This document shows, piece by piece, positions 26,367 through 35,332 of a stretch of DNA of 64,000 nucleotides. Made by a program: the position numbers and the translations under genes. Position 1 is the first letter of the stretch, and every line of letters begins with the position of its first letter. The notes beneath the pieces are model-generated. The model searched no databases. It was not told the DNA's origin and saw only the letters and a list, made by a program, of their open reading frames with translations. Origin of the DNA: Paraclostridium tenue (GTDB lineage Bacteria > Bacillota > Clostridia > Peptostreptococcales > Peptostreptococcaceae); NCBI RefSeq assembly GCF_015668515.1, contig NZ_JADPFO010000001.1, positions 623,425-687,424 of the forward strand, in the 5' to 3' direction.

Positions 26367-27382
26367 AATCGTCCTCCCCTAAAGTTTTGAGATGTTGAAC
26401 TTCTTATTACAAGTTCTGGTTTAAAAATCATTTTTTCTATATTATTAATTTCTTTATTTTCTAAGTTATTTATAAGTATACTTGCCGACTCATATCCCAT
26501 ATCATAGGAATTTTGTTTTATAGTTGTAAGTTGCGGCTCAATTATATTCGCAGTTTGAATATCATCAAATCCAACTATGCTTATATCTTGTGGTATTTTT
26601 ATACCTCTTTCTTTTAAAGCTTTTATAGCTCCTATTGCTATTAAATCATTGGCTGCGCATATTGCAGTAAAATTTATTTCATCTAGATTTTTAACTACTT
26701 CATAGCCCGATTCAAATGAATATTCTCCTTGTATTACAAGATCTTCATTGAATTTTATATTTGATTCCTTCAAAGCTTTTTTATATCCTTTTAATCTATT
26801 TATAGATATTTCACTTTTTAATGGTCCACTTAAGTAAAGTATATCTTTATGGCTTATTCCTACTAGGTGTTTTGTTCCTAAGTAAGTTCCTTCTTCATTA
26901 TCTAAACTTACTACGCCTTTAAGATTTTCTATATTTAACTCTTTATCAACTAATACAATTGGTTTTGATGATATTTTATATTCATTTGAGTTAACTTCAG
27001 TTTTAGAGGATGGTGCAAATATAATTCCATCAACCATCTTCTCTGTTAATGTGTTAAAAGCTCTTGTTTCTTTCTCTATGTTTTCATCTGTATTACAAAG
27101 TATTATATTGTAACCTTCCCTCACAGCCTTATCTTCTGCTCCCCTTGCTATATCTGTGAAAAATGGATTTCTGATATCCGGAATTATAAGCCCTATCGTT
27201 TTAGTTTTCTTTGTTACTAAGCTTTGTGCCATTTTATTAGGTACATAGTTATTTTCTCTTACGATATTAAGTATTTTTTGCCTTGTACTCTCACTAATCT
27301 TTTGGTCCTTATTATTTAATACTTTTGATACTGTAGTTTTTGATACCCCTGCTAAATTTGCTATATCTTTTATAGTTACCAA
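26363..27382 (-). CDS. rbsR: LacI-family ribose operon repressor
   Basis: A 339-aa regulator. The helix-turn-helix TIKDIANLAGVSKTTVSKVL (residues 3-22) and hinge helix are followed by a PBP-like effector domain (KTIGLIIPDIRNPFFTDIA). It is the first gene of the operon, directly upstream of rbsK, so autoregulation is expected. The start is TTG after GGGAGAGG. A partly palindromic CCGG-centred site at 27422-27437 lies between the promoter and this start. Confidence 0.9.
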   Translation of the reverse strand: MVTIKDIANLAGVSKTTVSKVLNNKDQKISESTRQKILNIVRENNYVPNKMAQSLVTKKTKTIGLIIPDIRNPFFTDIARGAEDKAVREGYNIILCNTDENIEKETRAFNTLTEKMVDGIIFAPSSKTEVNSNEYKISSKPIVLVDKELNIENLKGVVSLDNEEGTYLGTKHLVGISHKDILYLSGPLKSEISINRLKGYKKALKESNIKFNEDLVIQGEYSFESGYEVVKNLDEINFTAICAANDLIAIGAIKALKERGIKIPQDISIVGFDDIQTANIIEPQLTTIKQNSYDMGYESASILINNLENKEINNIEKMIFKPELVIRSSTSQNFRGGRL

Positions 27383-27421
27383 TTAAATCCTCTCCCAAGT
27401 TTATTTAGTGTATTATTTTTA

Positions 27422-27437
27422 GGGTTACCGGTTATCC
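27422..27437. promoter_or_regulatory. probable RbsR operator
   Basis: A 16-bp, imperfectly symmetric site centred on ACCGGT (GG and CC at the ends), the usual shape of LacI-family operators. It sits just downstream of the predicted -10 box, where repressor binding would block transcription. Confidence 0.55.
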
Positions 27438-27446
27438 TTTTTTATA

Positions 27447-27476
27447 AATATACCATACTATATCCATTTAATGCAA
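27447..27476 (-). promoter_or_regulatory. promoter of the rbs operon
   Basis: On the minus strand TTGCAT (27471-27476), an 18-bp spacer and TATATT (27447-27452) precede the operator and rbsR. Confidence 0.55.
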
Positions 27477-27655
27477 CATATTTTTATTTGTATATCATTT
27501 TGAAATCACTTTCCTAGATTATTCAACACAAAATAACAGCTATTACTATAGCATTTTCAATATTTTTGATGATTACTTAATATTTTTTCATTTTATTATT
27601 TTTTTATGATATACTTTTAACCTTATCATTTAAATATTCCTTTTCATTGGATTTT

Positions 27656-27692
27656 AAAAAAAGATTACCCTAAATTAGAGTAATCTTTTTTT
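27656..27692 (-). terminator. intrinsic terminator after the gene remnant
   Basis: Thirteen-base perfect arms (27656-27668 and 27680-27692) with T residues on the minus strand, just beyond the 27727 stop. Confidence 0.7.
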
Positions 27693-27726
27693 GATATAAA
27701 CTTTTCTAGAAAAAACATATTATGAC

Positions 27727-27924
27727 CTATAGAATGTATTTGTATTTCAAAACATATACCAAATATTCTTTGTTTAAAGTTATTTCAGAACTCCCATATA
27801 TTTTTTGAAGCTTTCTATGTATGCTTCTTGCTTCGAATCCAACTTTATCATATTTAAATACTCCACAATCCTCTAGGGCCTTTTTAAATATAATACCTAC
27901 TTCATATCTTAAGATTTCATCTAT
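27727..27924 (-). pseudogene. gene remnant, about 65 codons, no start codon
   Basis: A minus-strand frame stays open from about 27969 to a TAG at 27727 and reads like protein (DEILRYEVGIIFKKALEDCG, then VGFEARSIHRKL). No ATG, GTG or TTG with a ribosome site exists at its beginning, and its upstream part is the terminator of the kinase-like gene. I take it for the C-terminal debris of a lost gene. The parent family is not recognised. Confidence 0.4.
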
Positions 27925-27926
27925 AT

Positions 27927-27964
27927 AAAAAGAGCTATTCTCTAATAGAGATAGCCCTCTTTTT
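27927..27964 (-). terminator. intrinsic terminator of the kinase-like gene
   Basis: A nearly perfect long hairpin (27927-27944 with 27946-27964) ending in T residues on the minus strand overlaps the stop at 27963. Confidence 0.75.
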
Positions 27965-28826
27965 ATAGTTTAAAATAACTGTAAAAATCCGAAATAGATT
28001 TATATCGTTCTTCTCTATTTGGATTTATTGCCTTAACCACTATATGGTATAGTTCTTTAGAAGCTTCCCACTTTTCATATGAATGGTCTTTATCATCTCC
28101 AAGTATTCCAAAAATTAAAGCACCTAAATTAAATACATTAGTTTTCTCATCGATTGGTGAATTTAATATATACTCTTCAGGTGATTTAAATCTTTTTGAA
28201 CCCCAAAAATCTTTTCCTATATCATTTATAGTTGGTTTTTTCCTAAAAAGATCTATATCGCATATTTTAGTTATATGATTATCAAAATCATACATAATAC
28301 TTCCATCGTATAAATCTACTGCTACATATCCTAACTGTTCAACATTTAAAAGAAATTTAAATATTTCATTTATGGATTTAATTCGCTTATCTATTGGAAG
28401 TTTTTTATATCTATAGTAAGCTGATTTTGGATGTGTATACTTTGGATATTTATCAAAGTTCCAGTGTTCATGTAAATTTTCTCCTTCTATCCATTCAAAT
28501 ACTACTCCATATCCATTATCTGTTTCGAAGCTTTCTTTTAATTTTATTAACTGATCGCACTTAAGATCTTTATAAATATTGCTAGTTCTTTTTAAATTTT
28601 CTACAGCTGTATTTATATCTCTATCATAATTTAAAGTCTTAGCCCCAGCATATTTTATAAAAAGTTTATCAGATCCTCGCTTTACTCCAAAACATATATT
28701 CCCAGAATCTTGTTGGTCGAATACACGAAATACAGTTCCAAATTTTTTTAACCAATTAAAGTCATATTCTTCTCTCAGTTCAAAACAAACGCCATCTAAT
28801 TCGTACTTAATAGTATTTTTCACCAT
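27963..28826 (-). CDS. protein-kinase-fold protein
   Basis: A 287-aa protein with a Hanks-like kinase layout. The ATP lysine is probably in KLFIKYAGA (about 57). The catalytic loop is VAVDLYDGSIMYDF (Asp about 165), and the metal-binding Asp lies in KICDIDLF, the DFG position (about 183). An activation-segment end, GSKRFKSPEEY, resembles the APE region. A glycine-rich loop is weak (FGTVFRVFDQQDSG). No membrane segment. It may phosphorylate proteins or small molecules. It follows a P-loop kinase gene after a 34-bp gap, probably in one transcript. Confidence 0.65.
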   Translation of the reverse strand: MVKNTIKYELDGVCFELREEYDFNWLKKFGTVFRVFDQQDSGNICFGVKRGSDKLFIKYAGAKTLNYDRDINTAVENLKRTSNIYKDLKCDQLIKLKESFETDNGYGVVFEWIEGENLHEHWNFDKYPKYTHPKSAYYRYKKLPIDKRIKSINEIFKFLLNVEQLGYVAVDLYDGSIMYDFDNHITKICDIDLFRKKPTINDIGKDFWGSKRFKSPEEYILNSPIDEKTNVFNLGALIFGILGDDKDHSYEKWEASKELYHIVVKAINPNREERYKSISDFYSYFKL

Positions 28827-28860
28827 TAATTTCCCCCTTACTTCAATCCTCTATACTTAA

Positions 28861-29373
28861 TTAATTATTAATACTTAATATAACTTTAATTTCATCAACT
28901 ATATCCTCTATACTCTTATTTGATGTATCAATTTTTATAGTATCCATCTTGTTGTATAATTCTAGTCTATCTAAACTTCTTTTTATATTATCCTCATATC
29001 TTAAACCAAGTTTAATATCTTTGTTTATTCTATTTATAAGATTTTCTTTAGAGCACATTAAAGTTATTTTATAAACATCAACACTAGAAGAATCTATTTT
29101 ATTTAATATATCTTTCATTATATCCTCAGTATGTATCACCCAGTTAAATATAATATATTTAGATTTAGAATTTTTTATAAAATTATTTAGTATGTATGAT
29201 ATATTATCTAATACCATAAATTTATTTTCATCTGTAACTTCAAATGGGTTCATCATCCAGCAGTTATCTCCATCTAACCAAAATGAATTATCTAATTTTT
29301 TATACAATGCTTTACTTATGGTAGTTTTTCCAACTCCCATAACTCCATTTATAATGATTAACTTCTTTTCCAT
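28861..29373 (-). CDS. P-loop nucleotide/small-molecule kinase
   Basis: A 170-aa AAA_33-type kinase. Walker A is GVMGVGKTTISKAL (about 10-23), followed by LDGDNCW, a lid-like region (INRINKDIKLGLR) and a C-terminal helix. Family members phosphorylate nucleosides, gluconate, shikimate or antibiotics; the substrate cannot be read here. AGGGGAG precedes the ATG. It is paired with the kinase-fold gene downstream. Confidence 0.75.
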   Translation of the reverse strand: MEKKLIIINGVMGVGKTTISKALYKKLDNSFWLDGDNCWMMNPFEVTDENKFMVLDNISYILNNFIKNSKSKYIIFNWVIHTEDIMKDILNKIDSSSVDVYKITLMCSKENLINRINKDIKLGLRYEDNIKRSLDRLELYNKMDTIKIDTSNKSIEDIVDEIKVILSINN

Positions 29374-29454
29374 TAATTCTCCCCTTTAATCTATATATCT
29401 TATTTTTAATTTAATACTTAAGCTATCATAGTTATTATAAATTAATATCTATAA

Positions 29455-29494
29455 TAAAAAAGGATTCTCCTAAAAATTAGGTAATCCTTTTTTA
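29455..29494 (-). terminator. intrinsic terminator of the CPBP protease gene
   Basis: AAAAAAGGATT / AATCCTTTTTT arms with an extended inner stem lie directly after the 29498 stop. Confidence 0.8.
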
Positions 29495-29497
29495 CAA

Positions 29498-30400
29498 TTA
29501 ACAGTTATACTCTTCATTTGCAATATTCATTTTAGATATTATTTTAAAACATATAATTCCACCTACTATAATTCCTATTCCGCCTATAATTCCTATAGGC
29601 ATAGGTCCTATAAATAAGTTAGGATTTTTTATGGCACTAAACATCATACCTATACCTGCAAATCCATTTACCATTGCATGCCCAATAGCTGCAGGTATGC
29701 AACTTTTAGTTTCTAAAGTTAAATATGCTAATAGTGAACCTACAAATATACAAAATATTATCATTGCCAATATTCCACCCCAAGGAGCTGTAGGATATGA
29801 AAGTCCATAGTTGTGACCCATAGCAATCATAGGAGCATGCCATATTCCCCAAATTATACCACTAATAAGAGTTGCTTTAATTGGAGAATATCTTTCTAAA
29901 AAATTTGGTAGTAAATAACCCCTCCAACCAAGTTCTTCTCCTAAACAAGGTATAAAATTTGCAATAGGAGCAATTAATATACCAGATGCCATTTGGAAAA
30001 TTAACATAGATTTAATCTCACTATCACTAGGCACAGCCTGACCAAGAGTTGTTAATTGAGCTTTTGTATTATTTATCATATTGCTCATATTACCATCAAA
30101 ATGTGCAGGGAATATTATAAAGTATACTATAGCCCCAAATACTATAAGTAAAATAGGTAAAAGCCATGCCATTAAATAGTACTTAATATTTTTTTTAAAA
30201 TTAGGTTTTATCCATAATTCTTTAAATTTTTCCTTAGTTATTAATGTAGTTATTATAACTCCTATAGTAGGCACAAACATACACCCAGTTATTATAACTC
30301 TTGCATATGGATTTTGATATCCCCCATTAAACATCAACCCAAAAGTCATAATCCAAGTTAATAAAAAAGTTATTACAATAAAAATATTTACTTTCTTCAT
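29498..30400 (-). CDS. CPBP-family intramembrane metalloprotease
   Basis: A 300-aa, eight-helix membrane protein of the CAAX protease/bacteriocin-processing (Abi) family. All motifs are present: EELGWRGYL (motif 1, with the EE pair, about 156), GIIWGIWHAPMIAMGH (motif 2 His) and IGHAMVNGF (motif 3 His). Members cleave within the membrane or act in bacteriocin self-immunity. No bacteriocin gene is seen beside it. The start follows TGGGGGGG. It is a single gene. Confidence 0.88.
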   Translation of the reverse strand: MKKVNIFIVITFLLTWIMTFGLMFNGGYQNPYARVIITGCMFVPTIGVIITTLITKEKFKELWIKPNFKKNIKYYLMAWLLPILLIVFGAIVYFIIFPAHFDGNMSNMINNTKAQLTTLGQAVPSDSEIKSMLIFQMASGILIAPIANFIPCLGEELGWRGYLLPNFLERYSPIKATLISGIIWGIWHAPMIAMGHNYGLSYPTAPWGGILAMIIFCIFVGSLLAYLTLETKSCIPAAIGHAMVNGFAGIGMMFSAIKNPNLFIGPMPIGIIGGIGIIVGGIICFKIISKMNIANEEYNC

Positions 30401-30532
30401 ATTCCATCCCCCCCATAGATTCTAATTTAGGAACATATGTTATGCATAAACTATAACAGATATAAATATTACCTGCAATATATATAATTTTATAAAATAT
30501 ATATGATATATTGATTGCTATTTAAGTATAAA

Positions 30533-30562
30533 TAAAAAGTACCTCGCAAAATACGAGATACT
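30533..30562 (-). terminator. terminator of nrdEF
   Basis: An AGTATCTCG / CGAGGTACT stem (30538-30546 with 30554-30562, one mismatch) is followed by T residues on the minus strand. It overlaps the nrdF stop. Confidence 0.7.
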
Positions 30563-31532
30563 ATATTATAAAATCTTCATCTTCTAGTTCTTCATATATA
30601 CCCTTTTGATATCCATTGCCTTTAGTTGAAAAGAAATCATGTGATTTAGTTTCTGTGCTTAGACCATTTAATACAATAGGGTTAATCTCACTTACTTTAT
30701 AATAATCCTCAAATCCTAGGTTTTCTAAAGCTCTGTTAGCATTATATTGTAAGAAATTTATAACTTCATCTATAAGTCCACTACCTTCATAAATCTTTTT
30801 AGTGTAATTTATTTCATTTTCCATAAGAGCTTCAAATATTTCATACATTTTAACTTTTAATTTAAATTTTTCATCTTCATTAAATGTATCATATATCTCT
30901 TGAGCTAAAAGACCTATATACTTACCATGGAGTGATTCATCTCTAAGTATAAGTGATATTATTTCTCCACTAGCTACCATTTTTCCTTGTCCTGCTAGAT
31001 ATAGTGGATAGAAAAATCCTGAGTAAAATAAAAAGCTTTCTAAAAATACACTCGTAACCATTGATAAGTATAAACTTCTTTGGTCTGTTGTATTTTCATA
31101 TTGAGCTAATACTAAATCTGCTTTTCTTTGTAATGTAGGCTCACTTTCTATCCAATCAAATAATTCATCTATTTGAGTTGTAGTCAATAATGTCATAAAT
31201 ATAGAAGAATAACTTTTCGCATGTATTTCTTCCATAGTTCCCATAAAAGATAACACTGCTTTTCTTTGTAGATTATCAGTTAAGCTCATCATTGAAGGAA
31301 CTCCGTTATTTCCTTGCTTTGTATCAAGCAGTGTAAGTCCTGCTAGTACTTTTTTATATAGTTCTTTTTCACTTTCTTTTAAATCATTCCAGGTTTTTAA
31401 ATCTTTTGATACTGATATTTCTTCTGGTAGCCAAAATTGTTTTACATTTTGATCCCAAAACGCTTGCGTAAATCCATCATCTTCTTTGTTCCAGTTAACA
31501 GCTTTGTGTACTTTATTTAAATTAAATGTCAT
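30561..31532 (-). CDS. nrdF: class Ib ribonucleotide reductase, small subunit
   Basis: A 323-aa ferritin-like protein that houses the dimetal-tyrosyl cofactor for NrdE. Metal ligands are seen in LTLLDTKQG (Asp), MGTMEEIHAKSYS (Glu, His; nearby radical Tyr), VFLESFLFYSGF (Glu) and LRDESLHGKY (Glu, His). The C-terminal acidic tail (ELEDEDFII) is the usual docking peptide for NrdE. It lies 13 bp after nrdE. The flavodoxin NrdI, needed for the manganese form, is not encoded next to it. Confidence 0.95.
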   Translation of the reverse strand: MTFNLNKVHKAVNWNKEDDGFTQAFWDQNVKQFWLPEEISVSKDLKTWNDLKESEKELYKKVLAGLTLLDTKQGNNGVPSMMSLTDNLQRKAVLSFMGTMEEIHAKSYSSIFMTLLTTTQIDELFDWIESEPTLQRKADLVLAQYENTTDQRSLYLSMVTSVFLESFLFYSGFFYPLYLAGQGKMVASGEIISLILRDESLHGKYIGLLAQEIYDTFNEDEKFKLKVKMYEIFEALMENEINYTKKIYEGSGLIDEVINFLQYNANRALENLGFEDYYKVSEINPIVLNGLSTETKSHDFFSTKGNGYQKGIYEELEDEDFII

Positions 31533-31545
31533 ACTATTTTCCCCC

Positions 31546-33645
31546 TTATACTGAACACATTAGACATTCATTGTTATCTCTTGTCATTTTTGTTCTTGTG
31601 TAATACAAACTTTTTAAACCTTTTTTATATGCATATATATAATATCTTGCTATATCTCTAGTAGTTTTATCATCTGTTACAAATAGCGTCGTTGATATTC
31701 CTTGATCAACATGTTGTTGTACGGTTGCTACTACATCTATAACATTTTTCATATCCATCCTATATGCTGATTGATAATATAGCATATTTTCATTAGTTAA
31801 AAATGGCATAGGATATATTGTCGTTGAATCACCATAAGTTCTAACTTCTACAGGTTCCATAATAGGCATTATACTTGATGTTGCATTTTGAACATAACTT
31901 ATGCTTTGTGTTGGTGCAATAGCTGTTAAATATGCATTATATATTCCATTTTCTTTTACTTTATTTAATAAATCAGCCCAATCTTTAGACGTTGGTATAT
32001 CTATTCCTTCAAATAGTTTAGATACTTTATTGGTTTTTGGTAAATATGAATTATTATAATATTTTGAAAGTACACTACTAGCTTGTCCTTTAGCATATTC
32101 AGATTTTTCAAATCCATCAAAAGTAGTATTTTTTTCTATAGCTATTTCCATAGAAGCTTTAATCGCATAATATCTTATCATTGCAAAAAATACATTTGAA
32201 AAGTCTATAGCTTCTTCTGAAGTATATAAAATATTTTCTCTTACTAAATATCCGTGTAAGTTCATAGCCCCAAGCCCTATTGCATGAGAAGCATTATTCC
32301 CTTTTTTTATAGTAGGAACTTCTTTAATATCAGTTTTATCCGATACAAAAGATAATGCTCTTATAGCTGTATTTACTGTATTTTCAATATCTTTATTATC
32401 CATAACATTGGCTATATTTAATGAACCTAAATTACAACTTATGTCTTGCCCCCATAAGTTTTCGCCTCCATAACCTTTTATGTCTGATGGTGTTTGATAT
32501 TGAAAAATCTCACAGCAAAGATTAGACATTTTAATATTTCCCACATCTTTTAAAACATGTTCCTTATTTGCAATATCAATAAATACTACATAAGGATATC
32601 CGCTTTCTTGTTGCATTTGTGCTATTTTAGTTAACATCTGTCTAGGGTTTATTTCCTTTTTTAGTATGTCTTCATCATTTTTTAACTTATCATACCAATC
32701 ATCCATTTTTATATCATCTAAATGGACTTTATACTTTTTATATACTGAATGAGGATAAAAAGCATAAGCAATTTCATTTTTTTCTGCAAGTTCCATAAAT
32801 TTATTAGGTATAATTGCTCCAAGTGATAAAGATGCTAATCTTATCTTTTCATCCGCATTTATCTTTTTGGTATCCATTAATATTTCAAAGTCTGGATGAA
32901 ATACTGTTAAGTAAACTGCTCCTGCTCCTTGTCTTGCTCCCATTTGATTAAAATATGTGAAAGATTGTTCTAGCATTTTTGCAACACCTACTACTCCTCC
33001 AGCAGCTCCAGCTATGTCTTTTATTGGTTCTCCACTAGCTCTAAGCCTTGATAAGTTTAGAGCTACTCCTCCACCTATCTTAGATAAATGATTTGATGAT
33101 GATATAGCATATGATATACCTTCTGTACTATCTTCTACTGATAGTAAAAAACAAGAAACCATTTCTCCTGCTCTTTTTCTACCTGCATTTAAAAATGTTG
33201 GTGTAGCTGGTTGAAACTCTTGTTTTATAAGTTTTTTAGATAAATTTAAAGCTAATTTTTTATCTCCATTACCTAATGCTAACGCTACAATTAGAACTTT
33301 ATCATTATAATTTTCTAATATTTTTTTTCCATCATTAGTTTTTAAAGCATAGTTTTGATAAAATTTATTTGCACTCATATATGACTTAAACTTAAAGTTT
33401 TCTTTTTCTATATTGTTATAAATTTCTTTTATAAAATCTATAGAATATTTATCTATTACATCTTTTGAATAGTAGTCATTCTCTATTAAATAATTTAATC
33501 TAGTTTCTAGATTTTCAAATTTTTTCATTCTAGGATTTATATATTCTTCTAAGTAACTATTAAGAGCTTCTTTATCTTTTTCTAGTTGATATTTTCCTTG
33601 TTTATCTTTAATTATTACTTCATTATTGAGCTTAATATAATTCAT
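31546..33645 (-). CDS. nrdE: class Ib ribonucleotide reductase, large subunit
   Basis: A 699-aa catalytic subunit converting ribonucleoside diphosphates to deoxy forms. It has an N-terminal extension, then the ten-strand barrel with the redox cysteine in GEMVSCFLL (about 165) and the active-site segment NLCCEIFQ (about 378-385, Asn, Cys, Glu). Tyrosines of the radical pathway lie near the end (ALYYTRTKM-like), and the C-terminal cysteines are CLMC, for thioredoxin/glutaredoxin reduction. As expected for class Ib, the full ATP-cone is missing. It is the first gene of nrdEF, behind NrdR-box-like sites. Confidence 0.95.
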   Translation of the reverse strand: MNYIKLNNEVIIKDKQGKYQLEKDKEALNSYLEEYINPRMKKFENLETRLNYLIENDYYSKDVIDKYSIDFIKEIYNNIEKENFKFKSYMSANKFYQNYALKTNDGKKILENYNDKVLIVALALGNGDKKLALNLSKKLIKQEFQPATPTFLNAGRKRAGEMVSCFLLSVEDSTEGISYAISSSNHLSKIGGGVALNLSRLRASGEPIKDIAGAAGGVVGVAKMLEQSFTYFNQMGARQGAGAVYLTVFHPDFEILMDTKKINADEKIRLASLSLGAIIPNKFMELAEKNEIAYAFYPHSVYKKYKVHLDDIKMDDWYDKLKNDEDILKKEINPRQMLTKIAQMQQESGYPYVVFIDIANKEHVLKDVGNIKMSNLCCEIFQYQTPSDIKGYGGENLWGQDISCNLGSLNIANVMDNKDIENTVNTAIRALSFVSDKTDIKEVPTIKKGNNASHAIGLGAMNLHGYLVRENILYTSEEAIDFSNVFFAMIRYYAIKASMEIAIEKNTTFDGFEKSEYAKGQASSVLSKYYNNSYLPKTNKVSKLFEGIDIPTSKDWADLLNKVKENGIYNAYLTAIAPTQSISYVQNATSSIMPIMEPVEVRTYGDSTTIYPMPFLTNENMLYYQSAYRMDMKNVIDVVATVQQHVDQGISTTLFVTDDKTTRDIARYYIYAYKKGLKSLYYTRTKMTRDNNECLMCSV

Positions 33646-33690
33646 TTTTTCCCACCTTTACAAAATAGATAAATAAATTCACTTTCAAAA

Positions 33691-33735
33691 TACAATATGT
33701 AGTTATTTTTCCTTTTCCTTATACTACATATTGTA
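33691..33735. promoter_or_regulatory. pair of NrdR-box-like sites upstream of nrdEF
   Basis: TACAATATGTAGT (33691-33703) and its exact reverse complement (33723-33735) have centres 32 bp apart, about three helical turns, the geometry of paired NrdR boxes. They lie 46-90 bp upstream of the nrdE start. Confidence 0.6.
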
Positions 33736-33852
33736 TATACACCACTTTTAGAATTTTTAATCTACTATTTTTTTAAATTAATTTTTTAATTTTAATTTAC
33801 TTAGCTATTTCAAGGTTTTTAGTTTTTTAAATTTTTCAAATAAATTTATTTG

Positions 33853-33881
33853 TTTACAAAAATCATATTTTGTATTATACT
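33853..33881 (+). promoter_or_regulatory. near-consensus promoter of a possible small RNA
   Basis: TTTACA (33853-33858), a 17-bp spacer and TATACT (33876-33881) on the plus strand. No gene follows in that direction; only a structured 75-nt stretch ending in a terminator does. Confidence 0.5.
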
Positions 33882-33887
33882 AACTTT

Positions 33888-33961
33888 TAGTGGGAACTTA
33901 TGCTCAGACATAAGTATACGCTAGCCCATAAAAAACACCTATCTTTTGATAGGTGTTTTTT
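33888..33961 (+). ncRNA. candidate small RNA
   Basis: The predicted transcript starts about 7 nt after the -10 box. TGGG (33891-33894) can pair with CCCA (33925-33928), enclosing a hairpin ACTTATG / CATAAGT with loop CTCAGA. A 14-bp terminator hairpin follows. No known RNA family is recognised. It could instead be only the shared terminator of gltS with a chance promoter upstream. Confidence 0.35.
33930..33961. terminator. bidirectional terminator (gltS and candidate sRNA)
   Basis: Perfect 14-base arms (33930-33943 and 33948-33961) with A and T runs on both sides, 3 bp beyond the gltS stop. Confidence 0.85.
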
Positions 33962-33963
33962 CG

Positions 33964-35196
33964 TTAACTAAAGAAATTTATAAATGTTACTATTGTTGGT
34001 ATGGCTACTAAGTCTATTAAGAATGCCCCTACTAATGGAACTATCAAAAATGCTTTAGTTGAATTACCATATTTTGATGTTACTGAATTTATATTAGCTA
34101 ATGCATTTGGCGTTGCACCTAATCCATGACCTAACATTCCTGAAACCATTATAGCTGCATCAAAGTCTTTCCCTAATACCCTAAATGCTATAAACACTCC
34201 ATATAATGCTATAAATATAACTTGAGATGCTACTATTACTATCATAGGTCCTGCTAATCCTGACAGTTCCCATAATTTTATAGTCATTAACGCCATGGTT
34301 AAAAATATTCCTAAGCAAATATTACTTATTATATCAATTGAATACAAATCTAAATCAATTATTTTAAATCTATCATTTATATTTCTAAATATTACTGCTA
34401 TAAACATAGCCCCAACATATCCTGGAAGCACTATTTTAGTTACAGATGAAAACCAAGTTCCAACTACACTTCCTACAGTCATACAAGATGCTATTACTGC
34501 TATTTGTACAATCATAGTATTTGAATTAAAAGAATCACTAAGTTTTATACCAGCTACGTCTTCTACTGAAACATTGTTATTAATTTCATTTTCATTTGGT
34601 GTTAATTTATATTTATCTATCAAATATCTGGATATAGGTCCACCTATAAGTCCTCCACACATTATACCAAATGTAGCAGCTGCCATACCTATTGTAATTG
34701 CGCCATTTACTCCTAAGGATTCTATCGTTGCACCAAAAGATGCTGCAGCTCCATGACCACCTTCCATAGAAACAGCCCCACACATTATACCTATTAAAGG
34801 ATTTATATTTGTAATTTTAGCGCCTATAACTCCTATTAAATTTTGTGCTATTGAAAGTAATCCACATAAAATCCAATATATTATAAGTAGTTTACCTCCT
34901 TTTTTTAGCAAATTAAAGCTAGCTCCTAATCCTATTGTTGTAAAAAAAGCTATCATGAAAGGCGATTGAAGTGTTGTATCCATAGATATATTTAGCATAT
35001 TAGAGGTTTTTAATATAAAAATAATAATTGCAAATAACAATCCTCCAATTACTGGTCCTGGTATGCAAAATTTTTCTAATAATTTTATTTTTCTTTTTAG
35101 AAAATTACCAAATAGTAAAAGTAAACTTCCTAATGCAACTGTAGCTATCATATCTAAATTTATATTATTTATTCCATCTATTATTTCAAATTCCAT
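33964..35196 (-). CDS. gltS: sodium/glutamate symporter
   Basis: A 410-aa membrane protein with ten to twelve helices in two inverted halves, as in GltS. Family patterns include CIPGPVIGGLLFAI (about 44-57), GAVSMEGGHGAAASFGATIE (about 139-158), which is the first re-entrant loop, and GMLGHGLGATPNALANI (about 355-371), the second. It imports glutamate with sodium. The ATG at 35196 is preferred to the GTG at 35202, which is too close to the AAGGGGAA site. It is a single gene. Confidence 0.93.
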   Translation of the reverse strand: MEFEIIDGINNINLDMIATVALGSLLLLFGNFLKRKIKLLEKFCIPGPVIGGLLFAIIIFILKTSNMLNISMDTTLQSPFMIAFFTTIGLGASFNLLKKGGKLLIIYWILCGLLSIAQNLIGVIGAKITNINPLIGIMCGAVSMEGGHGAAASFGATIESLGVNGAITIGMAAATFGIMCGGLIGGPISRYLIDKYKLTPNENEINNNVSVEDVAGIKLSDSFNSNTMIVQIAVIASCMTVGSVVGTWFSSVTKIVLPGYVGAMFIAVIFRNINDRFKIIDLDLYSIDIISNICLGIFLTMALMTIKLWELSGLAGPMIVIVASQVIFIALYGVFIAFRVLGKDFDAAIMVSGMLGHGLGATPNALANINSVTSKYGNSTKAFLIVPLVGAFLIDLVAIPTIVTFINFFS

Positions 35197-35284
35197 ATAC
35201 ACTTCCCCTTTATTTTATAAATATTGAGCTTTATAAATATATACTCATCAAAATATAAAGTTAGAATCTAAAATTTATAAAATA

Positions 35285-35326
35285 AAAAATGCTTTGATTA
35301 ACAAATTAGTCAACCAAAGCATTTTT
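35285..35326 (-). terminator. intrinsic terminator after the unknown gene 35333-36046
   Basis: Twelve-base perfect arms (35285-35296 and 35315-35326) with T residues on the minus strand, 7 bp after the stop. Confidence 0.8.
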
Positions 35327-35332
35327 AAATAA

